DNA of 64,000 bases from Sinorhizobium sp. BG8 (GCF_016864555.1 NZ_CP044012.1:430501-494500); one strand, 5' to 3'; counted from the stretch's first letter, positions 1 through 9,018 are shown. Notes: generated by a model from the sequence alone, not told the origin. A program made the numbers and translations.

Positions 1-1
1 G

Positions 2-556
2 CTGGCAACCGACCGCTGGCTGATGGCCGCAGGCCTGCTTGCCAAGGGCTATTCGGTCAACGAAACCGACCCTGCAAAGATCAGCGAGGCGCGGGATCTC
101 CTGATCGAGGCGAAGAAGACACTGCTCGCCTATGACGACACGACCTTCTACTCGAAGCTCGTTTCCGGTGAGGCCTCTCTCGTGCAGGCATGGGACGGTT
201 GGTGCAACTATGGCATCGCCGAGAACAAGGACATCAAGTTCGTCGTGCCGAAGGAAGGTTCCGATCTCTGGGTCGATACCATCGTCGTCATGAAGAATTC
301 GGAGAAGAAGGAAAACGCGATGAAGTTCATCAACTTCATCCTCGACGCCAAGAACCACGCCTGGGCGGCCGAAAACATCCTCTACAAGGTGCCGAACAAG
401 GCCGCCATGGAAAGCCTGCCAGCCGCGCTCGGCGAGCAATATCCGAACATGAAGGTGCCGCCCTCGGATCTTGCCAAGTACGAGCTGCTGCGCGACCTCG
501 GCCCGAACCAGAAGGACTATTCGCGCGCAGTCAGCGAGATCAAAGCCGCGAACTGA
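2..556 (+). CDS. Polyamine-type ABC transporter substrate-binding protein, C-terminal part
   Basis: The reading frame is open from the left edge, so only the last 184 residues are present; the start and signal peptide lie outside the window. The stretch around GEASLVQAWDGWCNYG and the closing helices (DLGPNQKDYSRAVSEIK) resemble PotD/PotF-type periplasmic binding proteins. Two matching permeases and an ATPase follow on the same strand, so it should deliver the ligand to that importer. Ligand identity (polyamine, opine or another amine) cannot be read from this fragment. Family assignment is firm, substrate is inference. Confidence 0.85.
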   Translation: MATDRWLMAAGLLAKGYSVNETDPAKISEARDLLIEAKKTLLAYDDTTFYSKLVSGEASLVQAWDGWCNYGIAENKDIKFVVPKEGSDLWVDTIVVMKNSEKKENAMKFINFILDAKNHAWAAENILYKVPNKAAMESLPAALGEQYPNMKVPPSDLAKYELLRDLGPNQKDYSRAVSEIKAAN

Positions 557-567
557 ACCGCTTCGAT

Positions 568-685
568 CCTTCTTCCCGCTTGCGGGGAGAAGGCACCGCC
601 GAGCGGACGAAGTCCCGACTGAAGTGGCCGCTCCGGCTGCAGACATTCGTGAGCCCTGGCCCTCTCCCCTTGAAGCGGGAGAGGG
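568..685. repeat. Rhizobial intergenic mosaic palindromes (RIME-like)
   Basis: Two hairpins sit between the binding-protein and permease genes. The first has 12-base arms at 568-579 and 582-593 (core CCGCTTGCGGGGAG, one G-T mismatch). The second has perfect 9-base arms at 660-668 and 677-685 around an 8-base loop. The G/C-rich style matches the mosaic elements common between rhizobial genes. A closely similar core recurs near 6040-6057. The element splits an otherwise tightly packed operon and could attenuate or stabilise the transcript after the abundant binding-protein message. Confidence 0.55.
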
Positions 686-783
686 GACGGCGGTTGCTTG
701 CACGCTGCAGCCAATACTTCCCGACCAACGAGCGGCGCGGTGGCGCCACTCCCTCATGAAACAGCAGCAAGGCGAAATCCGAA

Positions 784-1647
784 GTGTCTTCCAATGCCAC
801 CAGACCGAACCTGCTCGCCGCTCCCGGCGTTGCCTGGCTCGTCACCTTCATGGTCGTGCCGTGCCTGCTGGTCCTTTCCTATGCCTTCTTCCAACGCGGC
901 GTCTGGGGCGGCATCGAGTACACCTTCACGCTGGAAAACTTTGCCCGCGTCACCGATCCCCTTTATGCGAAGATCTTCCTGAATTCGGCGCGCATCGCTC
1001 TGACCACTACGATTATCGCGATCCTCATCGCCTATCCGGCGGCCTACGCAATTGCCCGGGCGCCGCGGATGCGCCAGCCGATCCTGCTCTTCTTCGCCGT
1101 CCTGCCATTCTGGAGCAACTATCTGATCCGCACCTATGCCTGGATCGTGCTTCTCAACCGCGAAGGCCTCGTCAACAATCTGCTGCGTTCGCTCGGCTAT
1201 ACCGGCGAACCGCTATCATTGCTGTACACCGAGGCCGCCGTCATCATCGGCCTCGTCTACAACTATCTGCCGTTCGTGATCCTTGCGATCTATTCGACAT
1301 TGTCGCGGCTGAATCCGGAATTGATGGAGGCCTCCCGCGACCTGGGTGCCGGCCCCATCCGCACCTTCTTCCGCGTCACGCTGCCTCTGACCATGCCCGG
1401 CGTTGCCGCTGGCGGCGTCTTCGTCTTCGTCCTCTCGATCGGCAATTTCGTGACGCCGGCGCTACTTGGCGGCGGCCGCTTCCAGATGATCGGCAACCTC
1501 GTCTACGACCAGTTCCTCACTGCCAACGACTGGCCCTTCGGCGCGGCCCTCGGAATGGCGCTGATCGCGACCATGATCGCGCTCCTGTTCATCCAGGCCC
1601 GCGCCACCGCGAAAGCAAGCGGCGAGCACCAGGGAGGGGTCGCATGA
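784..1647 (+). CDS. ABC transporter permease, PotB type
   Basis: A 287-residue inner-membrane permease with about six hydrophobic segments, the first near residues 10-32. The EAA loop that docks the ATPase is visible near residue 181 (LMEASRDLGAG). The start is a GTG preceded by a weak purine-rich stretch (AAGGCGA); no better in-frame start gives the usual N-terminus. The stop overlaps the next permease start as ATGA, which implies translational coupling. With its partner it forms the membrane channel of the polyamine-type importer. Confidence 0.9.
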   Translation: MSSNATRPNLLAAPGVAWLVTFMVVPCLLVLSYAFFQRGVWGGIEYTFTLENFARVTDPLYAKIFLNSARIALTTTIIAILIAYPAAYAIARAPRMRQPILLFFAVLPFWSNYLIRTYAWIVLLNREGLVNNLLRSLGYTGEPLSLLYTEAAVIIGLVYNYLPFVILAIYSTLSRLNPELMEASRDLGAGPIRTFFRVTLPLTMPGVAAGGVFVFVLSIGNFVTPALLGGGRFQMIGNLVYDQFLTANDWPFGAALGMALIATMIALLFIQARATAKASGEHQGGVA

Positions 1648-2492
1648 GCCAGTCCTCGACAACCGCAACCCTGATGCCGGAGGCAGTCGCCACAAGTCCC
1701 GCGACAAAAAGCGCCTTCCGCCGAAAACTGCCGGGTCGGATCGTGCTGCTGCTCGTCTTCAGCTTCCTCTACCTGCCGATAGCCGTCCTCGTCATGCTCT
1801 CTTTCAACGACAGCGGCCTGCCGACCTCCTGGTCGGGCTTCTCGACGCGCTGGTACGCATCGCTTCTCAGCAACGCCGACATCCTGCATGCGGCCTGGAA
1901 CACGCTGGTCGTCGCAGTCTTCGCGACGCTCATTTCGACCATTCTGGGCACGCTTCTCGCACTTGGTATGGAAACGCGACGCCGCCGGAGCAATGGACTG
2001 GAAGCCCTGGCCTTCGCACCGATGGTCATTCCGGACATCGTGCTCGCAGTATCGCTCCTGACCTTCTTCTCGCGACTGAACGTGACGATGGGTCTTCACA
2101 CCATCATCGTCAGCCATGTGGTCTTCGATCTCGCCTTCGTCTGCTCGGTTGTGCGCGCAAGGCTGAAGAATTTCGACTTCTCGATCGTGGAAGCCTCGCG
2201 CGACCTCGGCGCGTCGGGCTGGACCACCTTCTGGCGCGTCACCTTCCCGGTGCTCCTGCCCTCGATCATCGCCGGCGCACTGCTTGCCTTCACGCTGTCG
2301 GTCGACGAATTCATCATCGCCTTCTTCACCGCCGGCGCCGGGCGCTCGTCGATCACCCTTCCCATGCAAATCTACTCGATGATCCGCTTCGGCATTACGC
2401 CCGAGGTCAATGCACTCGCCACCATCGTGATGGGCGTCAGCGCCACCGCACTCATGATCTCGCAATGGCTCAACAAAGAGCAGGCTAAATGA
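1644..2492 (+). CDS. ABC transporter permease, PotC type
   Basis: A 282-residue inner-membrane permease, the second half of the heterodimeric channel. The EAA loop is near residue 182 (VEASRDLGASGW). Hydrophobic segments begin at about residue 32 (IVLLLVFSFLYLPIAVLVML), as in PotC/YdcV proteins. An open frame extends far upstream, but the ATG at 1644 overlapping the previous stop and preceded by AGGGAGGGG is clearly the start. Its own stop overlaps the ATPase ATG (ATGA). Confidence 0.9.
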   Translation: MSQSSTTATLMPEAVATSPATKSAFRRKLPGRIVLLLVFSFLYLPIAVLVMLSFNDSGLPTSWSGFSTRWYASLLSNADILHAAWNTLVVAVFATLISTILGTLLALGMETRRRRSNGLEALAFAPMVIPDIVLAVSLLTFFSRLNVTMGLHTIIVSHVVFDLAFVCSVVRARLKNFDFSIVEASRDLGASGWTTFWRVTFPVLLPSIIAGALLAFTLSVDEFIIAFFTAGAGRSSITLPMQIYSMIRFGITPEVNALATIVMGVSATALMISQWLNKEQAK

Positions 2493-3535
2493 ACGCAGAG
2501 AATACACCCATTCTTCGTATCGACAGCGTATCGAAGACGTTCGGGCCGGTCACCGCCGTCGGTGGGGTCTCACTCGATATCCGCGAGAACGAGTTCTTTG
2601 CCCTGCTCGGGCCTTCGGGCTGTGGAAAGACGACGCTGCTGCGCATGCTCGCCGGTTTCGAGACCCCGAACTCCGGCCAGATCCTGCTGGAAGGCAGGGA
2701 CATCTCGCCGCTCCCGCCCGAAAAGCGGCCGCTCAACCTGATGTTCCAGTCCTACGCGCTGTTCCCGCACATGACCGTCCGCCAGAACCTTGCCTACGGG
2801 TTGGAAATGGAAAGGTTGGCAAAGAGCGAGATCGTTCGCCGCGTGAACGAAACGCTCGCGACAACGGACCTCACCACTTTCGCGGACCGGAAGCCTGATC
2901 AGCTCTCCGGCGGGCAGAAACAGCGCGTCGCACTCGCCCGCGCGCTCGTCAAGCGGCCGAAGGTGCTGCTCCTGGATGAACCGCTTGGGGCGCTGGACAA
3001 GAAGCTGCGTGAGAAGATGCAGCTCGAGCTCAAGCGCATGCAGCACGAGGCCGGCATCACCTTCATCGTCGTCACGCACGATCAGGAAGAAGCCCTCGTG
3101 ATGGCTGACCGGATGGCAATCCTGAAGGACGGCAAGCTTTTGCAATGCGGATCGCCCGAGGAGATCTACGAGGCTCCCGCCGACCGTTTCGTCGCCAATT
3201 TCATCGGCGTCATGAACTTCATCGATGGCAGGGTGAACGACCGTAGCGTCTTCGAGGTGCCCGGCCTGACGCTACCCTTCGACAGGGCTTCTGCCGGCGC
3301 CGCAGCGCTTGCGGTCCGGCCGGAGAACATCGCCATAGCGGCGCCGGGTGAAGGGCTTGCGGGGACGGTCGCCGAAATCGCCTATCACGGCCTTGATCGC
3401 GTCCTGCACGTGGCGACCCCAGCGTCGCCAATCCCACTGCAAGTCCGTGTCCAGGCGAACGGTGCCGCAGCCCACAAGGTCGGCGATGCACTCAGCCTCA
3501 AGATCGATCCGGCCAAATGCCGGCTCTTCCAATAA
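2489..3535 (+). CDS. ABC transporter ATP-binding protein, PotA type
   Basis: A 348-residue ATPase. The Walker A motif GPSGCGKTT is near residue 41, the signature LSGGQKQRVALARAL near 136, and Walker B with D-loop (VLLLDEPLGALD) near 157. A C-terminal TOBE-like domain contains the typical AVRPENI segment. Length and order match spermidine/putrescine and iron importer ATPases. It energises uptake through the two permeases just upstream, with which it overlaps by four bases. Confidence 0.93.
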   Translation: MNAENTPILRIDSVSKTFGPVTAVGGVSLDIRENEFFALLGPSGCGKTTLLRMLAGFETPNSGQILLEGRDISPLPPEKRPLNLMFQSYALFPHMTVRQNLAYGLEMERLAKSEIVRRVNETLATTDLTTFADRKPDQLSGGQKQRVALARALVKRPKVLLLDEPLGALDKKLREKMQLELKRMQHEAGITFIVVTHDQEEALVMADRMAILKDGKLLQCGSPEEIYEAPADRFVANFIGVMNFIDGRVNDRSVFEVPGLTLPFDRASAGAAALAVRPENIAIAAPGEGLAGTVAEIAYHGLDRVLHVATPASPIPLQVRVQANGAAAHKVGDALSLKIDPAKCRLFQ

Positions 3536-3553
3536 GCAACGACGGGGAACACC

Positions 3554-4846
3554 ATGTCCAAGACCATCGCATTTTTTCCGGAAGCGGCCTTCGGGCCTGC
3601 GCTGAACTCGGTCGGCATTGCCCAGGCCGTCGAAGCCCTTGGCCACAAGGCCGTGTTTCTCTCCGATCCAGGCTTCGTCTCGGTCTATGAGGGCTACGGT
3701 TTCGAAGCGCACCCCGTGAACCTTTCGGAGCCGATGCCGCCGGAGCAGATGGCAAAATTCTGGGAGGACTTCATCAATGGTCATATCCCGAACTTCCGCA
3801 AGTCACCCATCGACCAAGTGGACAACTACGTCAAGGATTGCTGGACGGCGATCGTCGACAGCGCGAAGTGGGCGCAGAAGGACCTGCCCGGTGTTCTGGC
3901 CAAAATCCAGCCAGACCTTATCTGCGTCGACAACGTCATCCTTTTCCCGGCGATCAAGCAGTTCGGCAAGCCGTGGGTGCGCATCATCTCCTGCTCCGAA
4001 AACGAGATCGAAGATCCGAAGATCCCGCCCCATCTCTCCGGCTGCGGAGAAAAGGACTATGACGGCCACGAGGCCTACCGCAATCATTTCAATGCTGTGA
4101 TCAAGCCGATCCATGACGACTTCAACGCCTTTCTCGCTGAAAACAGGGAAGCGGCCTATCCCATCGGCCAGTTCTTCGAGGCCTCGCCCTTCATGAACCT
4201 TCTCCTCTATCCGGAACCCGTGAAGTTCCACCGCGAGCATCCACTCGCCCCCAACCAGTTCCAGTACCTCGAAGGCTGCGTTCGCACGGAGAAGCCATAT
4301 GAGGTGCCGGTCTTCGCCGAGAAGAACGACAAGCCGCTGATCTACATCTCCTTCGGTTCGCTCGGGGCAGGGGACACGGATCTCCTCAAGCGGTTGATCG
4401 CAACGATCGGCAAGCTGCCCTACCGGGCACTTGTGAATGTCGGCGATTACAAGGACCAGTACCAGGACCTGCCGGGCAACGTCATTGTCGACAGCTGGTT
4501 CCCACAGCCTTCCGTCATTCCCCAGGTCGACGCCGTCATCCACCACGGCGGCAACAACTCGTTCACCGAGTGCCTCTATTTCGGCAAGCCGGCGATCATC
4601 ATGCCCTACGTCTGGGACGGTCACGACAACGCCACCCGTGTCGACGAGACCGGCCACGGTTTCAAGATGCCGCGCTACGACTGGAGCGATGCCGACCTTG
4701 CCGCAAAGCTGGACGCCTGCATCAACAATCCGGCGATGAAGACCAAGCTCGCCGCGACCAGCGTCCACATGCAGGCACGCAGCGGTCCGAAAAAGGCTGC
4801 CGGCATCCTCAACGAACTCGTCACGACGGGCAAGTTCGATGGCTGA
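3554..4846 (+). CDS. GT1-family (UDP-glucuronosyl/macrolide-type) glycosyltransferase
   Basis: A 430-residue soluble protein of GT-B fold. The C-terminal donor-binding signature is clear at about residues 329-350: HHGGNNSFTECLYFG followed by KPAIIMP, as in plant, macrolide and sterol glycosyltransferases. The N-terminus begins the first Rossmann fold (MSKTIAFFPEAAFG) that would bind the acceptor. It starts 18 bases after the importer ATPase stop and overlaps the first cupin gene by eight bases, so it belongs to the same transcript. Sugar donor and acceptor are unknown. A glycosyltransferase within an uptake and catabolic operon is unusual. Confidence 0.85.
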   Translation: MSKTIAFFPEAAFGPALNSVGIAQAVEALGHKAVFLSDPGFVSVYEGYGFEAHPVNLSEPMPPEQMAKFWEDFINGHIPNFRKSPIDQVDNYVKDCWTAIVDSAKWAQKDLPGVLAKIQPDLICVDNVILFPAIKQFGKPWVRIISCSENEIEDPKIPPHLSGCGEKDYDGHEAYRNHFNAVIKPIHDDFNAFLAENREAAYPIGQFFEASPFMNLLLYPEPVKFHREHPLAPNQFQYLEGCVRTEKPYEVPVFAEKNDKPLIYISFGSLGAGDTDLLKRLIATIGKLPYRALVNVGDYKDQYQDLPGNVIVDSWFPQPSVIPQVDAVIHHGGNNSFTECLYFGKPAIIMPYVWDGHDNATRVDETGHGFKMPRYDWSDADLAAKLDACINNPAMKTKLAATSVHMQARSGPKKAAGILNELVTTGKFDG

Positions 4847-5201
4847 GACCACCACTTCGTCGGCGCCGCACATTCAGGGCGCCAGCACCTATTCTGACCT
4901 TGTCGACTGGGGCAGCCAGCCCGATTCCGTCGAGGGTCAATCGCATTCCTCCGGCCGCCTTGTCTTCAAGGGACCGAACAACCAGCCCGAATGCGGCATC
5001 TGGGTCTGCACACCGGGCCGCTGGCAACTGTCGATCCCACGCGACGAATTCTGCCATTTTGTCGCGGGCCGCGCCGTCTATCGCTCTAACGACGGGGAGG
5101 TTATCGAGATCGAGGCCGGTACCGTCGTGATGTTTCCCGGCGGCTGGACCGGCGAATGCACCGTCATCGAGACGATGCGCAACATATACATGCTCGTATG
5201 A
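4839..5201 (+). CDS. Cupin-domain protein (DUF861-like), copy 1 of 3
   Basis: A 120-residue single-domain cupin. Recognisable elements are a DWG box near the N-terminus, a CGIWVCTPG strand pair, the RDEFCHFVAG segment that stands where cupin motif 1 ends, and MFPGGWTGECTV as motif 2. It overlaps the glycosyltransferase gene and is followed closely by two paralogues of the same size. Relatives include ureidoglycine aminohydrolase-like proteins and orphan DUF861 proteins; the reaction here is unknown. Confidence 0.85.
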   Translation: MAETTTSSAPHIQGASTYSDLVDWGSQPDSVEGQSHSSGRLVFKGPNNQPECGIWVCTPGRWQLSIPRDEFCHFVAGRAVYRSNDGEVIEIEAGTVVMFPGGWTGECTVIETMRNIYMLV

Positions 5202-5209
5202 GGAAAGAC

Positions 5210-5557
5210 ATGACGACACCCTATTGGCCAGATACCGCATCCGTTGCCCTCGAAGATTGGGGCACGAGTGCCACGGCCACGCAAGGCAATCCGCGCATGA
5301 GCGGCAAGGTCCTCTCCGTCAATGCCGACGGTACCAGCGAATGCGGCCTCTGGTCATGCACACCCGGGACGCGGAAGGTCACGATCCCCAGCGACGAGTT
5401 CTGCTACTTCCTCGAAGGCAAGGGAACTTACGTGCACGAGAGCGGCGAAGAGATTCCGGTTTTTGCCGGCGCATCCGTATTCTTTCCCGCTGGATGGACG
5501 GGCACATCAATCATCACGCAAACACTGACCAAAGCCTTCATGAGCCGCGGCGCCTGA
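5210..5557 (+). CDS. Cupin-domain protein (DUF861-like), copy 2 of 3
   Basis: A 115-residue paralogue of the flanking cupins with the same DWG box, SECGLWSCTPG strand, SDEFCYFLEG segment and FFPAGWTG motif. Two starts are possible: the ATG at 5198 overlapping the previous stop, or the ATG at 5210 preceded by AGGAAAG at good distance; the latter is preferred. It is the most divergent copy: its C-terminus ends in SRGA rather than the shared aromatic-rich tail. Confidence 0.82.
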   Translation: MTTPYWPDTASVALEDWGTSATATQGNPRMSGKVLSVNADGTSECGLWSCTPGTRKVTIPSDEFCYFLEGKGTYVHESGEEIPVFAGASVFFPAGWTGTSIITQTLTKAFMSRGA

Positions 5558-5579
5558 AGAGCAAAAAGGGAACATAAAC

Positions 5580-5927
5580 ATGCCGATCACCCCCTTCCTG
5601 AAGAAACCGCTCGAACAGGTCGACCTCGTCGACTGGGGCATCATCCCGACCATGATCGAGGGGGAAAGCCACGTATCCGGCAAGCTGATCCACAAGGGAC
5701 CGAACGGTGACTCGGAATGCGGGCTATGGGTCTGCACACCGGGCAAATGGTTCTGCCACGTGACGCGCGACGAATTCTGCCACTTCCTGGAGGGTCGCTG
5801 CACCTATGTGCACGAAAGCGGCGAAGTGATCGAGATTACTCCGGACACCGCAGCCTTCTTCCCACAGGACTGGAAGGGTGAATGCACCGTCCACGAGACG
5901 ATCAAGAAGGTCTACATGATCCGGTAG
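5580..5927 (+). CDS. Cupin-domain protein (DUF861-like), copy 3 of 3
   Basis: A 115-residue cupin closest to copy 1: both share DLVDWG near the N-terminus, an ECG(I/L)WVCTPG strand, RDEFCHF and a C-terminal YM(L/I) ending. It has a good ribosome site (AAAAAGGGAA). The three copies may form a hetero-oligomer or act on successive intermediates; nothing in the sequence decides this. It is the last gene before a 224-base gap holding a mosaic palindrome. Confidence 0.85.
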   Translation: MPITPFLKKPLEQVDLVDWGIIPTMIEGESHVSGKLIHKGPNGDSECGLWVCTPGKWFCHVTRDEFCHFLEGRCTYVHESGEVIEITPDTAAFFPQDWKGECTVHETIKKVYMIR

Positions 5928-6034
5928 AGACCATAGGGCAGGGGGCGTCGCGAGCAGCGAACTATTGCGCATCTCGGCGCCCCGATCCGCCGGTCACCTC
6001 GTCCTCCGGCACGGTGCAAACCGCACCGCCGCAA

Positions 6035-6058
6035 CCCCTCTCTCCGCTTGCGGGGAGG
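6035..6058. repeat. Rhizobial intergenic palindrome, second copy
   Basis: Arms at 6040-6047 and 6050-6057 form a near-perfect hairpin whose core CCGCTTGCGGGGAG is identical to the element at 575-589. It lies between the third cupin gene and the aldehyde dehydrogenase gene. The remainder of 5928-6151 shows no gene; a ribosome site (AGAGAGGGA) precedes the dehydrogenase ATG. Confidence 0.5.
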
Positions 6059-6151
6059 AAATAGGCGAGGCGCAGGCTCCGCACGGCCACCTGCGCTCCT
6101 GACGACAAACTCGAAGATGGGTCCACCCATCCGGAACAGAGAGGGACTTCC

Positions 6152-7657
6152 ATGTTCAACCCAGCCGAACCCGCCTTCTATCTCCATCCGGCCTACGTCC
6201 CGGCCAAGGGACCTCGACAAGAGGTGATCGATCCGGCGCGACTGAAACCAGTCGGCGAAATCGCAGTCACGACCCTTTCCGAAATGGAGAAGGCGCTCGA
6301 CGTCGCAAACGCTGCACAGCGGGACTGGAAGAAACTCGACGCAAAGACGCGCTCGACAATCCTGCACAAAATCGCCAACCGCATCGAGGCGACCGACATG
6401 CGCCGCTGCGCCGAGCTGATGTCGCGCGAAATGGGCAAGCCCTATCCGGAAGCAATCGGTGAGGTCGCCAACTGCGCTGGTGCCTTCCGCTACTTCGCCG
6501 AGATTGCTCGCGACGAAGCCGGCAAGGTGGCGGGCTCCACGCAGGCGGGTTCGTTCCAGCACGCCCGCTACGAGGCGCTTGGCGTCAGTGTCCACATAAT
6601 GCCCTTCAACTTCCCGATCCTGCTCATGTGCTGGACTGTTGCCGCCTCGCTTGCCTCCGGCAATGGTTGCATCGTCAAGCCCGCACCGGCGACCACGCTT
6701 TCGACGCTCGAATTCATGCAGGTCTTCGAGGCACTGCCCGCCGGTCTTATCGCCTGCCTGCCGGGTGGCTCGGAGCTCGGATCGGCGCTCATCGCTTCTG
6801 CGAAAACGCATGCTGTCGCCTTCACCGGCTCGGTCGCGGCCGGCAAGGCCGTCGCGATGGCGGCGGCAGGACAGATGAAACCGGCAGTGATCGAGGCGGG
6901 AGGTTCGGACCCGATGATCATCACCGCGAACGCGCCGATCGACGTCGCGGCAGCGGGCGCTGTTACCGCGGCCTTCCATATGTCCGGCCAAGTATGCACC
7001 TCGGCGGAGCGCTTCTTCGTCGTGGAAAGTGTGCACGACGCCTTCGTCGAGCAATTTGCAGCCGAGACCCGGCGGCTTCGCATCGGCAACGGTCTCTCCA
7101 AGGCGGAGATCGGGCCACTCGTCAGCGGAACGGCCCGCGCCAAAGTGATGCATCTCATCGAGGACGCCAAGGCCAAGGGCGCCACGGTGGTTACCGGCGG
7201 CAAAATTCCTGAAAGCGAGCCGGTTGGCTGGTTCTATGAGCCCACGATCCTCACCGGGTGCACCCCCGACATGGCCATCATGCAGGAGGAATGCTTCGGA
7301 CCGGTCGCCGCCATAATGAAGGTTAGGAATTTCGACGAAGCTATTGAAAAGGCTAACGACAGCGAATTCGGCCTCGGTGCATCCGTCTTCACTACTTCGC
7401 TGGAAGAGGCGATGGAAGCCGCCGACAGGCTGGAAGCCGGTATGGTCTGGGTAAACAACCCGCTGATCGACAACGACGCGCTGCCTTTCGGCGGATGGAA
7501 GAAATCCGGACTTGGGCGGGAACTCTCCAGGTTAGGCCTGGATGCCTTTCGCCGCTCGAAAATGGTGATCATCGACCACAAGCCGGTGGTCCAGAGCTGG
7601 TGGTACCCCTATCCGGACGAATGGTTCTACGAGGAGGAGGGGCGCAAGCATGTGTGA
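6152..7657 (+). CDS. NAD(P)-dependent aldehyde dehydrogenase
   Basis: A 501-residue enzyme of the aldehyde dehydrogenase superfamily, which oxidises an aldehyde to its acid. The catalytic cysteine is Cys282 in SGQVCTSAERF and the general-base glutamate is Glu248 in VIEAGGSDP (usually ELGG). The cofactor-side asparagine is in MPFNFPILL. Length is normal. Its place after a polyamine-type importer suggests an amino-aldehyde or semialdehyde substrate, but this is inference. The C-terminal tail (SWWYPYPDEWFYEEE) is long and aromatic. Confidence 0.9.
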   Translation: MFNPAEPAFYLHPAYVPAKGPRQEVIDPARLKPVGEIAVTTLSEMEKALDVANAAQRDWKKLDAKTRSTILHKIANRIEATDMRRCAELMSREMGKPYPEAIGEVANCAGAFRYFAEIARDEAGKVAGSTQAGSFQHARYEALGVSVHIMPFNFPILLMCWTVAASLASGNGCIVKPAPATTLSTLEFMQVFEALPAGLIACLPGGSELGSALIASAKTHAVAFTGSVAAGKAVAMAAAGQMKPAVIEAGGSDPMIITANAPIDVAAAGAVTAAFHMSGQVCTSAERFFVVESVHDAFVEQFAAETRRLRIGNGLSKAEIGPLVSGTARAKVMHLIEDAKAKGATVVTGGKIPESEPVGWFYEPTILTGCTPDMAIMQEECFGPVAAIMKVRNFDEAIEKANDSEFGLGASVFTTSLEEAMEAADRLEAGMVWVNNPLIDNDALPFGGWKKSGLGRELSRLGLDAFRRSKMVIIDHKPVVQSWWYPYPDEWFYEEEGRKHV

Positions 7658-7819
7658 GGCAGAGAGCCCCCGTTTTCAGAGCGTAAGCGACCCGACGCTC
7701 CGTGTATCGGAAGCGCCACTCAAGCCTCCCTGTGCCCCCAAACTTTCCTAAGAGGGCAAGGTAGAGGCGAGAGCCCAAACCGCACCATGCATATTGAACG
7801 AGTGACATAGGAAGACATC

Positions 7820-9007
7820 ATGATCATCACCCTTCTCGGCGGCGCGGGTTTCATGGGCGCGGGTATCGTGCGCGACCTTGTTTCCGACCGCGCCATCATC
7901 GACATCACGACGATCCGCCTCTGCGACGCCTCGCGCGAGAAGATGGAGGCGCTGGCATCCGAGCTTGGCGATCCCCGCATCGAGCTTGTCGACCTTGATG
8001 TAACCAACCCAGAGGCGCTTTCCGCCGCCATTGCCGGCGCCAACATCTGCATCAACTGCGTGCCGACCCTGCTCGGCTTCCAGATGACGATCTTCGAGGC
8101 GGCCCTTGCGGCAAAGGTGCCATACGTCGATCTCGGTGGGCTCGGGACCTATACCGTCAAGCAACTGGCCGAGCATGAGCGCTTCAAGGCGGCCGGCGTC
8201 ACTGCCGTCATCGGCGTCGGTGCCGATCCCGGCATGTCCAACGTCATCTGCCGCGCCGTCGCCGATGAGCTCGATGAAATCGACCGGATCAACCTCTACT
8301 GGGCCGCAGAACTAACGGGCGAGGAAAACCCGGTGCTCGTGCCGCCCTATAGCGTCTCCACCGTTCTTGCCGAGTATGCCCATCCGAGCACCCAGTTCTA
8401 CGGCGGCAAGCACGTCGAATGCCCGCCGATGAGCGGCAGCGAGTTCCTTGACCTGCCTGAGCCTTGGGGGCGCTGCGAATTCATGCACTCCCCGCATTCG
8501 GAACAGCTCACCGTTCCGCTCGCCGAAGGCATAAAGGAGAAAGGGATCAAGGAATTTTCCTGGAAGCTGCACCTTCCGCATCGCGAGCACGAGGCCTGGG
8601 TCGGCCTCGTGAAGGCCGGATTCGGGGACTTCAACGAGCCGGTCGAGATCGGCGGCGTCAGCGTCAAACCGCTTGACGTGCTGAACAAGGTGATCGAGCG
8701 CAACATCAGGAAGAACGCCGAAAAGATCCCCGCGCAGGATAGCCACGAGATCCATTTCGCGATCGGCCGTGGCCGCAAGGACGGCAAACCTGCAACGGTC
8801 CGCGTCGAGGTGACGGTGACGCCAGATCCGATGTACAGCCCCTACGTCGACGCCTGCACCTCGATGAACGCCTCGATCGCCGCGCAACTCATTCTCAAGC
8901 ACCCGAAGAAGCCGGGTGTCTATGCGCCTGAGAGCTATTTCGACGTCGCCACCTATTTCCCGGAACTCGAGAAGCGCAAGTTCCGAATTTCAAAGTCGGT
9001 TGCCTGA
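7820..9007 (+). CDS. Saccharopine dehydrogenase-like oxidoreductase
   Basis: A 395-residue protein with an N-terminal Rossmann nucleotide site (LLGGAGFMGAGIV) and the middle and C-terminal layout of the LYS9/carboxynorspermidine dehydrogenase superfamily, including GVGADPGMSN near residue 133. Members form or cleave a secondary amine joining an amine to an oxo-acid or semialdehyde. With the importer and aldehyde dehydrogenase upstream, oxidative release of an amine from an imported N-linked compound is plausible. It may have its own transcript, since 162 bases separate it from the previous gene. Confidence 0.85.
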   Translation: MIITLLGGAGFMGAGIVRDLVSDRAIIDITTIRLCDASREKMEALASELGDPRIELVDLDVTNPEALSAAIAGANICINCVPTLLGFQMTIFEAALAAKVPYVDLGGLGTYTVKQLAEHERFKAAGVTAVIGVGADPGMSNVICRAVADELDEIDRINLYWAAELTGEENPVLVPPYSVSTVLAEYAHPSTQFYGGKHVECPPMSGSEFLDLPEPWGRCEFMHSPHSEQLTVPLAEGIKEKGIKEFSWKLHLPHREHEAWVGLVKAGFGDFNEPVEIGGVSVKPLDVLNKVIERNIRKNAEKIPAQDSHEIHFAIGRGRKDGKPATVRVEVTVTPDPMYSPYVDACTSMNASIAAQLILKHPKKPGVYAPESYFDVATYFPELEKRKFRISKSVA

Positions 9008-9018
9008 TAGAGCAAATC

